Below are positions 26,262 through 34,853 of a stretch of 64,000 nucleotides of DNA, one piece after another; within the stretch, counting starts at the first letter, position 1, and each line of letters opens with the position of its first letter. The notes below the pieces were generated by a model that saw nothing but the letters and a program-made list of their open reading frames with translations, ran no database searches and was not told the DNA's origin. The DNA comes from Nitrospira sp. UBA6493. GTDB lineage: Bacteria; Nitrospirota; Nitrospiria; Nitrospirales; Nitrospiraceae. Location of the stretch: positions 7,873 to 71,872 of the forward strand of contig DJMJ01000014.1 in the NCBI GenBank assembly GCA_002435325.1. The letters are read 5' to 3'. A program made the position numbers and the translations under genes.

Positions 26262-27215
26262 TCAATGTTGCTGGCGGGGCGCGATTTTGACCAACGACCC
26301 GCTCTTCTTACAGAACGCTTCGACCTTGTTCGCAATTTCGTGGTAGCACTCGGCTGTGGCCGTGTCGGAATTGAACATGGCATAAGGCTCGCCGGCATCC
26401 GACTGCGTCACGACTTCGGGATCGAGCGGAATCCGGCCGAGGAACGGCACGCCCATATCGTTCGCCGAGGCTTCCCCGCCGCCCTTGCGAAAAACTTCGA
26501 TATGGTTGTGGCAATGCGGGCACTCCAACCCGCTCATGTTCTCGACAATGCCGATGATCGGCACTTCGCTGTCTTTGCAGAAGGTCACCGACTTGCGCGA
26601 ATCCAACAGCGCAACTTCCTGCGGCGTCGTAATGATCACAGCTCCGCTGACATTGCCGAGGAGATCGATCGTCGTCACCGACTCGTTGCCGGTACCGGGA
26701 GGAAGATCAATCAGCAGGAAGTTGAGATCCTGCCACTCAACGCCGCCCAGCAACTGATTGATGAATTCGTATTTGTACGCGTCGCGCCAGATGATCGGAT
26801 CGTCAGGATTCTGGAGCAAGAACGACATCGAAGCGATTTTGAGGTTGTAGGCTTGGAAGGGGATGATCCCTCCTGACGTGCTGATCTTCAGTTTCTGCCC
26901 CTCGGCCCCGACCATCTTCGGAATGTTGGGTCCGTGGATATCCATGTCGCAAATGCCGACATGCCACCCCTTGAGCGCGAGGCTGACGGCGATGTTCGTC
27001 GTGCAGGTGCTTTTGCCGACCCCGCCCTTATTGCTCATGATGAGGACTTTATATTCGATCCGCTCCATGCGCTTCGCGACGAGCCAGCGGCTGTGGCCTT
27101 CCTTGTCCTTCTGGCAGGATTCGTTTTCGTCGCAAATGGCGCAAGCCCACATATAGGTACAGGCGTCGCTGCCACCCGAGGTCGGTGTCTGGATGATATT
27201 CAGCTCACGAGGCAT
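26262..27215 (-). CDS. mrp: Mrp/ApbC-family P-loop ATPase with an Nbp35-like N-terminal cysteine cluster
   Basis: This is a 317-residue protein. The deviant Walker A MSNKGGVGKSTCTTN is at about 59-73, and LIDLPPGTGNES is present, as in Fe-S carrier ATPases. CPHC near residue 234 is the conserved cluster-bridging pair. The N-terminus has C19-x5-C25-x2-C28-x5-C34, resembling the second Fe-S site of eukaryotic/archaeal Nbp35 rather than plain bacterial Mrp. It likely assembles or transfers Fe-S clusters, fitting the neighbouring moco and Tat genes. Confidence 0.85.
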   Translation of the reverse strand: MPRELNIIQTPTSGGSDACTYMWACAICDENESCQKDKEGHSRWLVAKRMERIEYKVLIMSNKGGVGKSTCTTNIAVSLALKGWHVGICDMDIHGPNIPKMVGAEGQKLKISTSGGIIPFQAYNLKIASMSFLLQNPDDPIIWRDAYKYEFINQLLGGVEWQDLNFLLIDLPPGTGNESVTTIDLLGNVSGAVIITTPQEVALLDSRKSVTFCKDSEVPIIGIVENMSGLECPHCHNHIEVFRKGGGEASANDMGVPFLGRIPLDPEVVTQSDAGEPYAMFNSDTATAECYHEIANKVEAFCKKSGSLVKIAPRQQH

Positions 27216-27260
27216 AATATGTCCTTCTGTATAACGTGATAGTGGGGGGGCACCCGCCTG

Positions 27261-28193
27261 TTACCGACGCGGATTCCCGCTCGGGACGGCCACATAATCG
27301 CCATCCGCCGACTTCGGCATCCCGGCTCCCCCGGGGCCACGGCCTGCAGAACCCGGTGCGGGGGCTTCCTCAGGCTCTGCCTGAGCCGGTTTCTTCTTAT
27401 TGAAGATCCCCGCGCTCACAATGCCGACTTCATAAAAAATGTACATCGGTAACGCCATCAAACACTGGTTAAACGGATCCGGTGTCGGAGTCAGGATAGC
27501 GGCGATGATGAAGGCTCCGAGCAGCGCCCACTTCCGATAGCGGCGTAAAAATGGCGCATCCACCCATCCCAGCTTGGCCATCAACGTAATCGCGAGCGGC
27601 ACCTCAAAAATCAGTCCAAACACGAGCAGAAACCATAGGGCAAACCCGACATATTGCGCGATGGAGAGCTGCGGAATGAATCCCGCGCTCACACCGTAGG
27701 AAATCAGAAAATTCAACGCAAAGGGCAGAACGAAGAAAAAGGAAAAGAGCACTCCCGCAAAAAACGCCAGCGTACTAAGCGCGACGAACGGCCCGACAAA
27801 TCGGCGCTCCTGCACATGCAGACCAGGGACAACAAACTGCCAGACCTCCAGCAGAATATAGGGCATGGCAAATACGACCGCAAACAGCCCGGCCACCTTG
27901 ACGTTCTGCCACAGGGCTTCGGCCGGTGCGAGAAAGACAAACGGGACCGTGGGAAGATCGGTCGGCTCCCAGGACAACGTGCTGGGCACGAACATATTCT
28001 GGAGCGGGATACGCAGCCACTTGACGAGCGTGTCGGCGTAGAAAAACGTCGCGATGAATACGATCGCCGTGATAATCACGGCACGAGTCAGCCGGACCTG
28101 GAGCTCCACCAAGTGCTCCATGACCGGCATTTTTTTATCTTCCAGCGGCTTAAAAACGGAGTCTTGCAGCCACCGGTTAAAGTCGTTCAGCAC
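27261..28193 (-). CDS. tatC: Sec-independent protein translocase TatC
   Basis: The protein is 310 residues if started at GTG 28193 (ATG 28130 and GTG 28235 are alternatives). MPVMEHLVELQVRLTRA begins the conserved core, followed by six membrane segments and LTPTPDPFNQCLMALPMYIFYE, the hallmark TatC end. The C-terminal tail of about 45 residues is rich in Pro, Gly and Ala and is longer than usual. TatC recognises twin-arginine signals. No tatA/B is in the window. A position beside moco genes fits export of folded cofactor enzymes. Confidence 0.92.
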   Translation of the reverse strand: MLNDFNRWLQDSVFKPLEDKKMPVMEHLVELQVRLTRAVIITAIVFIATFFYADTLVKWLRIPLQNMFVPSTLSWEPTDLPTVPFVFLAPAEALWQNVKVAGLFAVVFAMPYILLEVWQFVVPGLHVQERRFVGPFVALSTLAFFAGVLFSFFFVLPFALNFLISYGVSAGFIPQLSIAQYVGFALWFLLVFGLIFEVPLAITLMAKLGWVDAPFLRRYRKWALLGAFIIAAILTPTPDPFNQCLMALPMYIFYEVGIVSAGIFNKKKPAQAEPEEAPAPGSAGRGPGGAGMPKSADGDYVAVPSGNPRR

Positions 28194-28261
28194 CGCGCCC
28201 TCACCCGCACAGGACAATGCCGCGCCGGCGATCACCCATCACCGGACGCGGCATCCTCGGT

Positions 28262-29764
28262 CTACTTCGGATTGACTGCCACGAACAAGCTGTTGCCCTG
28301 CCGACTGACCAGCAACACCGCCAATTCGTCCTTCTTGATCTTGTTAGCCGCCTTCAGATAGTCGTCTACCGTCTTCACCGTTTCGTGGTTGACCTCCTGA
28401 ATCACGTCGCCGCGTTGCAAGCCAGCCGCTTCGGCCGGACCGCCTGCCTCGACGGCTGTGATGACCACCCCGGTCGTCTTGGCCGGAATATTCAATTGGC
28501 TCATCAGCGCGTTGTCCAATGCCTGGATCTTGATTGATGCCAGCACATTGTCCGGAGGCTTGATGGCTTCACTTTGTTCTTTCTGCGGAGCCGCTTCCTT
28601 CTTGGCCAGCAGTTCGTCTGACGGCCGTTCGGCCACCTTGACTACGATGGTCTGCTCCTTGCCATCGCGCACCACCCTGACCTGCGCATCCTTCCCGACC
28701 ATGGTGCGCGCCACGAGGTTTCGAAGCTGGCTGACGCTCTGCACTTCTTTCCCGTTGAAGGCAATGACTACATCCCCGCGCCGGATTCCCGCCGCATAGG
28801 ACGGGCCGTTCTCATTCACATCGCTGATAAGCACGCCTTTCCGCTGCTCGGACAGCTTGAACGATTTGGCCAGCGCCGGCGTGATTTCCTGAATCGCCAC
28901 ACCCATCCAGCCCCGGACGACTTTGCCCGTTTTCTGGAGGCTATCGACAATGTCCACGGCAATGCTGCTGGGGATCGCGAATCCAATGCCTTCCGATCCG
29001 CCAGTTCGCGAGAAAATCGCTGTATTGATCCCGATCAGATCTCCATTCATATTCACGAGTGCGCCGCCGGAATTTCCGGGATTGATTGCCGCGTCCGTCT
29101 GAATGAAATCTTCGTAATCGGCAATGCCGACATTGCCGCGACCCAGAGCGCTGATGATACCCAGTGTCACCGTGGAACTCAGACCGAAGGGGCTACCCAC
29201 CGCCAACACCAGATCGCCGACCTGCAACTTTTCATATTCCGCCCACTTGAGAGCAGGCAAATCTTTCGCCTCGATTTTAATCACCGCCAAATCAGTCTTG
29301 GGATCGGTCCCCACCGTCTTGGCGGTAAACTCCCGACGATCGCTCAGTGTAACCGTAATCTGAGTCGCGCCTTCAACGACGTGGTTATTCGTGACGATGT
29401 ACCCGTTCGAATCGAAAATCACTCCTGATCCGGCGCTCTGATCAGGCCGCCCATGTCCACCTGGAGGTCCTGGTGGCATCGGAGGCGGAGTCGGAAGATC
29501 ACCCCCGCCCGGTTCCTCGCCGGGAGGCGCACCGAACGGACCAGGTGGCAACCCCCGACGGCGACTTTCACCGCCGCCTCCGGTCACAGCAATATTCACC
29601 ACCGCCGGATTCACTTTTTTCACAATTTCAGAGAAGCCCTGGGCCAAGGCCGGAGAGGCCGCGGTTGCAATGGAACTCTCCATGAACCCGCCCGCGACCG
29701 TAGCCGCCACAACGAGTCCACAACCAATGATGAACTTGGTCGCCTGCTGACGCCGAATGACCAT
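28262..29764 (-). CDS. degP: HtrA/DegP-type periplasmic serine protease with two PDZ domains
   Basis: This is a 500-residue protein. A signal sequence (about 8-36) is followed by a trypsin-like domain with catalytic H128 (TNNHVVE), D158 (KTDLAVI) and S232 (NPGNSGGAL). Two PDZ domains follow at about 290-375 and 415-495. A Gly/Pro-rich insertion (about 61-110, including PPPMPPGPPGG) precedes the catalytic domain and is unusual. Such proteases degrade or refold misfolded envelope proteins. Start: ATG 29764 with GGGAGGA eight bases upstream. A candidate promoter is at 29855-29884. Confidence 0.93.
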   Translation of the reverse strand: MVIRRQQATKFIIGCGLVVAATVAGGFMESSIATAASPALAQGFSEIVKKVNPAVVNIAVTGGGGESRRRGLPPGPFGAPPGEEPGGGDLPTPPPMPPGPPGGHGRPDQSAGSGVIFDSNGYIVTNNHVVEGATQITVTLSDRREFTAKTVGTDPKTDLAVIKIEAKDLPALKWAEYEKLQVGDLVLAVGSPFGLSSTVTLGIISALGRGNVGIADYEDFIQTDAAINPGNSGGALVNMNGDLIGINTAIFSRTGGSEGIGFAIPSSIAVDIVDSLQKTGKVVRGWMGVAIQEITPALAKSFKLSEQRKGVLISDVNENGPSYAAGIRRGDVVIAFNGKEVQSVSQLRNLVARTMVGKDAQVRVVRDGKEQTIVVKVAERPSDELLAKKEAAPQKEQSEAIKPPDNVLASIKIQALDNALMSQLNIPAKTTGVVITAVEAGGPAEAAGLQRGDVIQEVNHETVKTVDDYLKAANKIKKDELAVLLVSRQGNSLFVAVNPK

Positions 29765-30206
29765 ACTCAGTTCCTCCCGACGGTTGATCTCATATACACA
29801 CTCAGAATCACCGACACCTGCCCGCGTGAATTCAAAGAACCCCCCAAGCTATGCATCTTACACTAATCTTTCCTTGGGCTTCAAAGAGGAAAAGTCGTGT
29901 TTGGCGGACCTATTACCCCTCTTTACACGACACACCCACAAAGGCGTATCCGAGACCCACCGTAGAGGCCCCCTCCGAACTTGCCCGGAATCATCGAAAA
30001 CCATGAGAAGCGGCGCGCATCTCTAACCCACCTACATGGCATTATCTATCTCCGCCTGAGAACCTCCTTGCCATTCAGGAATACCGTCACACCCATTTCT
30101 TGTCTTGTATTGTGTTCCGTTGGGGCTTCCAGTACCGTACCTACCTAGCTCGCCGGGCCCGCCATTTCGATAGGGGCCTGACCTTTCACCTGAGATCAAT
30201 GACCCC
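29765..30206. promoter_or_regulatory. Divergent intergenic region between degP and the caspase-like gene
   Basis: This 442-base region contains no gene that I can support. The degP-proximal part is a plausible leader with a ribosome site and promoter. The centre (about 29890-30060) is without obvious dyads. The region before 30207 lacks a clear ribosome site. Confidence 0.4.
29855..29884 (-). promoter_or_regulatory. Candidate sigma-70 promoter of degP
   Basis: On the minus strand TTGAAG (29879-29884) and TAAGAT (29855-29860) are spaced 18 bases apart, each matching four of six consensus positions. They lie about 90-120 bases before the degP start. Confidence 0.35.
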
Positions 30207-32054
30207 ATGCGCAATGCAATGACCCTCCTCATCGCACTGGCCTGCATTATCATCAGCTGCACCAGTCGATTCGATTTGCCTCCCCTCGGCGATCCGCTTC
30301 CCATCCCAGCAAACTTGGAAATCCCCGTTTCCATCAAAGGACTCCGAGTAGACTATCTGGACCACTGCGGACATCCAATGCAGGAACTGCTAGGAGTACG
30401 ATTGGAAGCCGCGCTACTCGACGCGTCATCTCGGACATTTCAATCGGTGGACTACGGCAGTGAAGGAAACGGACCCACGACTGCGGAGGCGGTCGTGCAA
30501 GCCGACTTGGCCGACTGGAACTTTCAAATTCAGCACCACAGGGCAGAGAAACCGGCTTTTTTGAAGATTCAATTGCATGCGCAAGTCCGCGTGAAAGATC
30601 GAACCGGAACGCTCTTGCGAAACTTCGAGATCATGGTGACCCGACAAGAACCCCTGCCTATCGATTCCGCGCAAAATGAGTGCGCGTACAGACTTGATCC
30701 CCTCCTGCAAGAGGTGTCGATAGAACTGGCAACCAAGTTTTCCATGGAGATTCGACAGGCCTTCAGGAGCGTGATGCCCGCCAAGACTCAGGCGGACGCC
30801 ACGAGCACAGGCTTACCGCCTGCCCCGTCAACCTCCTCGCCATCGACTACCCCGCGTTCTGACGCACCACCGGCACTCGCCTCGACCTTACGCTTCACCT
30901 CTATGATGCTGGACGAAAACAGTTCCCTCACGATCGAATATGGCGAACGCTTTCGCGTGCGCACAGACGTCATGAATTCGGGATCCGCGCCGATTCGGCA
31001 AGCCCTTGTGTCGCTCTCGGGCCATGACGCACTGGTGAGCCTGTTCTCCACCACCACGCTCGCACTCCCGCCCCTTCAACCAGGCGAAATGAAATCCGTC
31101 GAATTTCTGGCCACGCTACCCCCTGCAATCCCGTTGAAAAAAGCCGAGCTGCAGGTAACGGTCGAAGAATCCGCAACTCATGCCCGCGCCCCTGTACAGA
31201 CGCTCGCCACGGCCATACAATCAACCGGCATCAAAGCCGACGTCGTCGATCAGATTCCAGCCGCAGCTCTGGAATTTCGCCAGCCCCAGACCTACCTCAT
31301 TTCAATTGGTATCAGCTCATACCGTGATCAACGGCTTTTGCCGAGAAAGTTTGCCTCGTTGGATGCCGAAATGGTCGCCGCCTACTTTAAAACACTGGGG
31401 GGACTCCCCGCCCCCAATGTGCGCCTCTTTCAAGATTGGAACGCCTCTCGATCCAATATTGATGATGCGCTATTAACCTGGCTCCCGCCGCGCATGACGA
31501 AAGAAACCGTCGTCATCGTCTACATCTCCGGCCAAGCCCTAGTGGACGACGATGGCACCGTACTCTTCGCCCCCTATGAGGGAAGCCCTTCGGCGAAAAC
31601 CCGGTTATATCCCTTGAACGATTTGGAATCGGCGTTATCCCGCCTGAAAGCCAAACACACCATCGTGCTCTTCGACGGCATGATCTCACAGCTTCATAGC
31701 GGCCCCAAGACCAGACACCTGCCTCCCCGCTGGACCAGCAGCGGCGCCACTTCGACTCGACTGATCAGCCATGAGACTCTCAATGCCGGGCTTGAGGACG
31801 ACAACCATCGCCATGGACTCTTTACCTACTATCTCTTGCTGGCTTTACGCGGGGAGGCCGATTCAAACCGGGATGGGGCGGTCACCTTGGGGGAACTCGC
31901 TGGTTATGTAACCCAAAAAGTCACATGGACGTCAAAGTCCCAATTTGCGGTCGAACAATACCCGTTCATATCCCCTGCGATGAAATCGACGCCTCACGCC
32001 GCAACACTCGTTCTGAGCAAGCGCGCGGCAATCCGAGGAATAGAGGTACCATAA
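30207..32054 (+). CDS. Caspase-fold lipoprotein with missing catalytic residues
   Basis: The protein has 615 residues. A lipobox with Cys18 (IIISC) suggests a lipoprotein. Residues 225-340 look like a CARDB/Ig-type beta-domain. Residues 360-600 follow the peptidase C14 (caspase/metacaspase) pattern: YLISIGISSYRD, ALLTWLPPRMTKETVVIVYI, and HGLFTYYLLLALRGE. But the place of catalytic His (normally YxSGHG) reads YISGQA (Q443), and the DACxSG Cys site reads DGMISQ (M492). Both catalytic residues are gone. An EF-hand-like loop, D552-S-N-R-D-G, follows. It is probably a non-enzymatic binding or sensory protein. Confidence 0.75.
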   Translation: MRNAMTLLIALACIIISCTSRFDLPPLGDPLPIPANLEIPVSIKGLRVDYLDHCGHPMQELLGVRLEAALLDASSRTFQSVDYGSEGNGPTTAEAVVQADLADWNFQIQHHRAEKPAFLKIQLHAQVRVKDRTGTLLRNFEIMVTRQEPLPIDSAQNECAYRLDPLLQEVSIELATKFSMEIRQAFRSVMPAKTQADATSTGLPPAPSTSSPSTTPRSDAPPALASTLRFTSMMLDENSSLTIEYGERFRVRTDVMNSGSAPIRQALVSLSGHDALVSLFSTTTLALPPLQPGEMKSVEFLATLPPAIPLKKAELQVTVEESATHARAPVQTLATAIQSTGIKADVVDQIPAAALEFRQPQTYLISIGISSYRDQRLLPRKFASLDAEMVAAYFKTLGGLPAPNVRLFQDWNASRSNIDDALLTWLPPRMTKETVVIVYISGQALVDDDGTVLFAPYEGSPSAKTRLYPLNDLESALSRLKAKHTIVLFDGMISQLHSGPKTRHLPPRWTSSGATSTRLISHETLNAGLEDDNHRHGLFTYYLLLALRGEADSNRDGAVTLGELAGYVTQKVTWTSKSQFAVEQYPFISPAMKSTPHAATLVLSKRAAIRGIEVP

Positions 32055-32192
32055 CCTCGAACGATCCCGCAGAATATAGAACACTGTCCTGGTCTACGCT
32101 CTCAGAAAACCTTGTCGTACGCTGCCATCCCTGCGCCAGTCTGGGCGCATCATTCTAAAATAAGGCCTGGCCGGTAGCTGAACACTCGTCGC

Positions 32193-32234
32193 AAAAATAG
32201 AAAGGGGCGGAAGGAATTCCCCTCCACCCCTTTC
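32193..32234 (-). terminator. Rho-independent terminator of the cytochrome c gene
   Basis: GAAAGGGG (minus strand; plus 32227-32234) pairs with CCCCTTTC (plus 32200-32207), extended inside by GGAGG/CCTTCC-type pairs. It is followed by TTTTT (plus 32193-32197). It lies 26 bases after the cytochrome stop. Confidence 0.8.
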
Positions 32235-32259
32235 AGAAAACCACTGTCTGCGTAATGAA

Positions 32260-32706
32260 TTACTCGGCCTTGCAGAAGCTCCGCTCGTAGTTGATGATCG
32301 TCCAGGCTTCTTCTTCGGTGATCGCGGCCGGGATCAATGAAACCATTCCCGTTCCCGCGCTACCGTTCTTGATGACCCAGAACAACTCACCATCTTTCCG
32401 CTTCTTGTGGAACTTGCAATTCGTGAAGTCCCGGGGGCTCGGATCAAGGATCGCGCCGGCCGGTCCATCGCCCTTGCCTTCCTTACCGTGGCAATTGAAG
32501 CAGGTGCCCTTTCCCTCGAACAAGGCCTTACCCTTGGCAATGTTCTCCGGAGTCGCCGCGACCGGATTCTTCATGCCCTTGGCATCAGCCATCTGGTCCG
32601 CAGGAACGCGGGGCTTCAGAGGATCTTTTTCCGCTGCACCCACCACAGTGGCCGACATAAGCAGCAAGGCTGCACTGATTCCCAGGAACTTAGAGAAATA
32701 ACCCAT
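32260..32706 (-). CDS. Periplasmic monoheme cytochrome c
   Basis: The protein has 148 residues. The signal peptide ends VVGA-AE (about residue 24). One CFNCH heme site near residue 69 is followed by GKEGKGDGPAG. A distal Met candidate lies in GMVSLIP. The C-terminus has EEEAWTIINYERSFCKAE. This is a class I cytochrome c likely carrying electrons in the periplasm. Two extra Cys (NCKFH and SFCKAE) are unusual and might form a disulfide. A strong terminator follows and the gene seems monocistronic. Confidence 0.88.
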   Translation of the reverse strand: MGYFSKFLGISAALLLMSATVVGAAEKDPLKPRVPADQMADAKGMKNPVAATPENIAKGKALFEGKGTCFNCHGKEGKGDGPAGAILDPSPRDFTNCKFHKKRKDGELFWVIKNGSAGTGMVSLIPAAITEEEAWTIINYERSFCKAE

Positions 32707-33232
32707 TGCACATCCTCCTTTGTGTTGAACACACTACACGTGAACTCGGCCTATGGCCGCTGGCTCGTTGATTCCCACATCAAAAAGACTGCGCTGAAAC
32801 GGGCGGACTATAACAATCGCGTTTGTTTCTTGTCAAGAAACCCCCAGGCTTTTTCTCGGTCTTCCTCTCATCTCTATGCCCAAACATCCGATAGACGCTC
32901 TTTGCTTCGCCCTGCTGATCCCTTCTCACACACTCGCCGATGCGAAACCTACCGGATGATACATCAAGGGGCGTGCCAAAAACCGACGTGGCCATGCACG
33001 AGAAAAATGAACCACTTATGGCTAGCAGAGCCATCTTTCGAGATCAGGCCGTGAAGTCGAGACACCTTTGCGCCACAAAGAATCCAAGGATGCCCCATAC
33101 GAACCCCACAACGTAGCCCAGAGGGATACCCTCCCACAGCCACCGTGAATGCCATTGCTGACAACGATGAGGATAAATACCGCGCAGGAGGAAACGCGCG
33201 GGGAATGCCGTAGAACGAACGCGTCTGCGAGG
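32707..33232. other. Gene-poor 526-base gap with an operator-like dyad and a possible gene remnant
   Basis: Upstream of the cytochrome ATG, after AGGAGG, GTTTCTTG-T-CAAGAAAC (32825-32841) is a perfect 8+1+8 dyad suited to a repressor. Near 33044-33150, minus frame, about 30 codons read WEGIPLGYVVGFVWGILGFF...QRCLDFTA and then stop at 33044. This is a credible membrane segment, but the frame has no ATG and no ribosome site. It may be the tail of a decayed small membrane protein. The rest shows nothing I recognise. Confidence 0.4.
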
Positions 33233-34153
33233 TTAGCGCTTCAGCACAACGTCATGCGCAACTTTCCCACTTGGCCCAAACGGCTTTTGCGGCTGTCCGT
33301 TAAGAGTCGCCCGCACACCGCCGGCATTGCCCAGCGTCAACACAAATTGATCCTGGCCTTTCCAGCGCGCTTTCTCACCGGGTCGCAAGAGGGCCTCCTG
33401 TGGGCTTCCGCCATCGATCTGCACAACCACCCATGTCAGTTCGACCGCTTCAAGATCGAGCACCAGCTGCTCATCTGCAAGGCTACCTGCGCCTCCATCG
33501 ATCGAAATGCCCCCCAATGGACCGTCTGCTCCAGGCGACGCCGTTGAGACCGCCTCGGATTCAGGCTTGGTCGTGATCCCCGTGGTAGAGACCGACTCAG
33601 ATGCACGAGCCTCTTGAGCTGGCTTTGTTGGAGCTGGAGGAGGCTCGCTCGACACGGCTGGCCCTCGTACAGACTCCTGGCCAAGAGAATCCGCGGAGTC
33701 TGCGGATTCTGTCGAAGCAGACGTCGTATGCTTCGATGTATTTAGCTCAGACGTGCCCCGCCGAAGCACCGATGACTGCTCACGGCTCAGCAAAAAGATC
33801 AGCGTTATGACTGCAATCCCGATCGCCACCCCCACGGCTTTCCGGTTCGCCCGGCGCTTGCGCTCTTCCTCAACCTGGCGGACTTTCAGCCGCTCACGCT
33901 CATCCTGTTTATCGTAAAAGGCTCCGGCTGACTGAGCAAACCGATGAATCGCATCTTCCTCATCCAAACCAAGCGACCGGGCATAGGACCGGACAAATCC
34001 TTTGGCAAAAACCTGATCCGGCAATTTGGCGAAGTTGCCGTCCTCCAGCGCCTTGACGAAGTCCGAGCGTATGCGCGTCTTGGAGGCCACTTCGTCGACC
34101 GTGAGCCCCTTCGTTTCCCGGACCTGCTTAAAGAATTCGCCAACTGATTCCAT
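33233..34153 (-). CDS. RodZ-like protein with helix-turn-helix and DUF4115 domain
   Basis: This is a 306-residue protein. An N-terminal HTH_25 domain (VGEFFKQVRETKGLTVDEVASKTRI, FAKGFVRSYARSLGLDE) leads to a membrane segment at about 103-120 and a long Ser/Thr/Pro linker (125-225). The C-terminal beta-domain (DLEAVELTWVVVQIDGG, WKGQDQFVLTLGNAGGV) is of DUF4115 type. RodZ links MreB to the membrane for rod shape. Start: ATG with TGAGGG three bases upstream. It is the last gene of the long minus-strand run that starts at tolQ. Confidence 0.85.
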   Translation of the reverse strand: MESVGEFFKQVRETKGLTVDEVASKTRIRSDFVKALEDGNFAKLPDQVFAKGFVRSYARSLGLDEEDAIHRFAQSAGAFYDKQDERERLKVRQVEEERKRRANRKAVGVAIGIAVITLIFLLSREQSSVLRRGTSELNTSKHTTSASTESADSADSLGQESVRGPAVSSEPPPAPTKPAQEARASESVSTTGITTKPESEAVSTASPGADGPLGGISIDGGAGSLADEQLVLDLEAVELTWVVVQIDGGSPQEALLRPGEKARWKGQDQFVLTLGNAGGVRATLNGQPQKPFGPSGKVAHDVVLKR

Positions 34154-34163
34154 ACACCCTCAA

Positions 34164-34853
34164 TTACTTGATTCGCGCCAAGAGTTCCATTGCCGCTGCC
34201 GCATACTCTCCACCCTGATCCATCGTCTGCACCTTGCCTAGTATTTCCCGAGCCTTGTCCGTGTATCCTAACTTCAAATAAACCCGGCCCAGTTCAAGAT
34301 GGGTCAGCGCCGGCGCCACGCTGGCAGGAATGACCGTCACGGCATCCTCGAGGGCTTCCATCGCCCCCTGAAAATCCCCTTGATGCGACAGCGCGCGCCC
34401 CAAATGAAACCGTGCGAGGTCCGGTGTGGCATAGAGCGGATTGGCCAACGCCGTCCGATACGATCGAATTGCCTCGTCCCACTTCCCTTGACTGGCCAGC
34501 ACCTGGCCTAAGTAGGTATGCGCTTCTGAATAGATATCGTCAATGGCAATGGCGGAGCGAAACTGTTGTTCGGCCTGTTTCAGCTTCCCCTGCACCGCAT
34601 AGACATGGCCGAGGGCATAGCGGGCCTCTTTATTGTTCGGATCGACTTGCACCGCTTTCTGAAACGACACAAATGCCTTTTGCCGGTCGCTGTTAAGACT
34701 GGCGAGGCCCTCCTGATAATATCCTTGAGATTTCTGGGTCGATTCCTCATTGGTGGCACAAGCCGTCAGCACCAATACACCCGCAACGGCACCAAGCCCG
34801 CAAGCTATGCGGGTGAACCAACCCGGATTTTTATGAATTCGCCACACGCTCAC
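34164..34853 (-). CDS. TPR lipoprotein, PilF/PilW-like
   Basis: The protein has 229 residues. A lipobox (VLTAC, Cys near residue 32) leads to four or five TPR units, including KAFVSFQKAVQVDPNNKEARYALGHVY and QAEQQFRSAIAIDD. This arrangement resembles PilF/PilW, which pilots secretin assembly, but no pilus genes are near and the assignment is weak. It starts at GTG 34853, overlapping the PfkB stop (GTGA), so coupling is likely. Confidence 0.8.
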   Translation of the reverse strand: MSVWRIHKNPGWFTRIACGLGAVAGVLVLTACATNEESTQKSQGYYQEGLASLNSDRQKAFVSFQKAVQVDPNNKEARYALGHVYAVQGKLKQAEQQFRSAIAIDDIYSEAHTYLGQVLASQGKWDEAIRSYRTALANPLYATPDLARFHLGRALSHQGDFQGAMEALEDAVTVIPASVAPALTHLELGRVYLKLGYTDKAREILGKVQTMDQGGEYAAAAMELLARIK

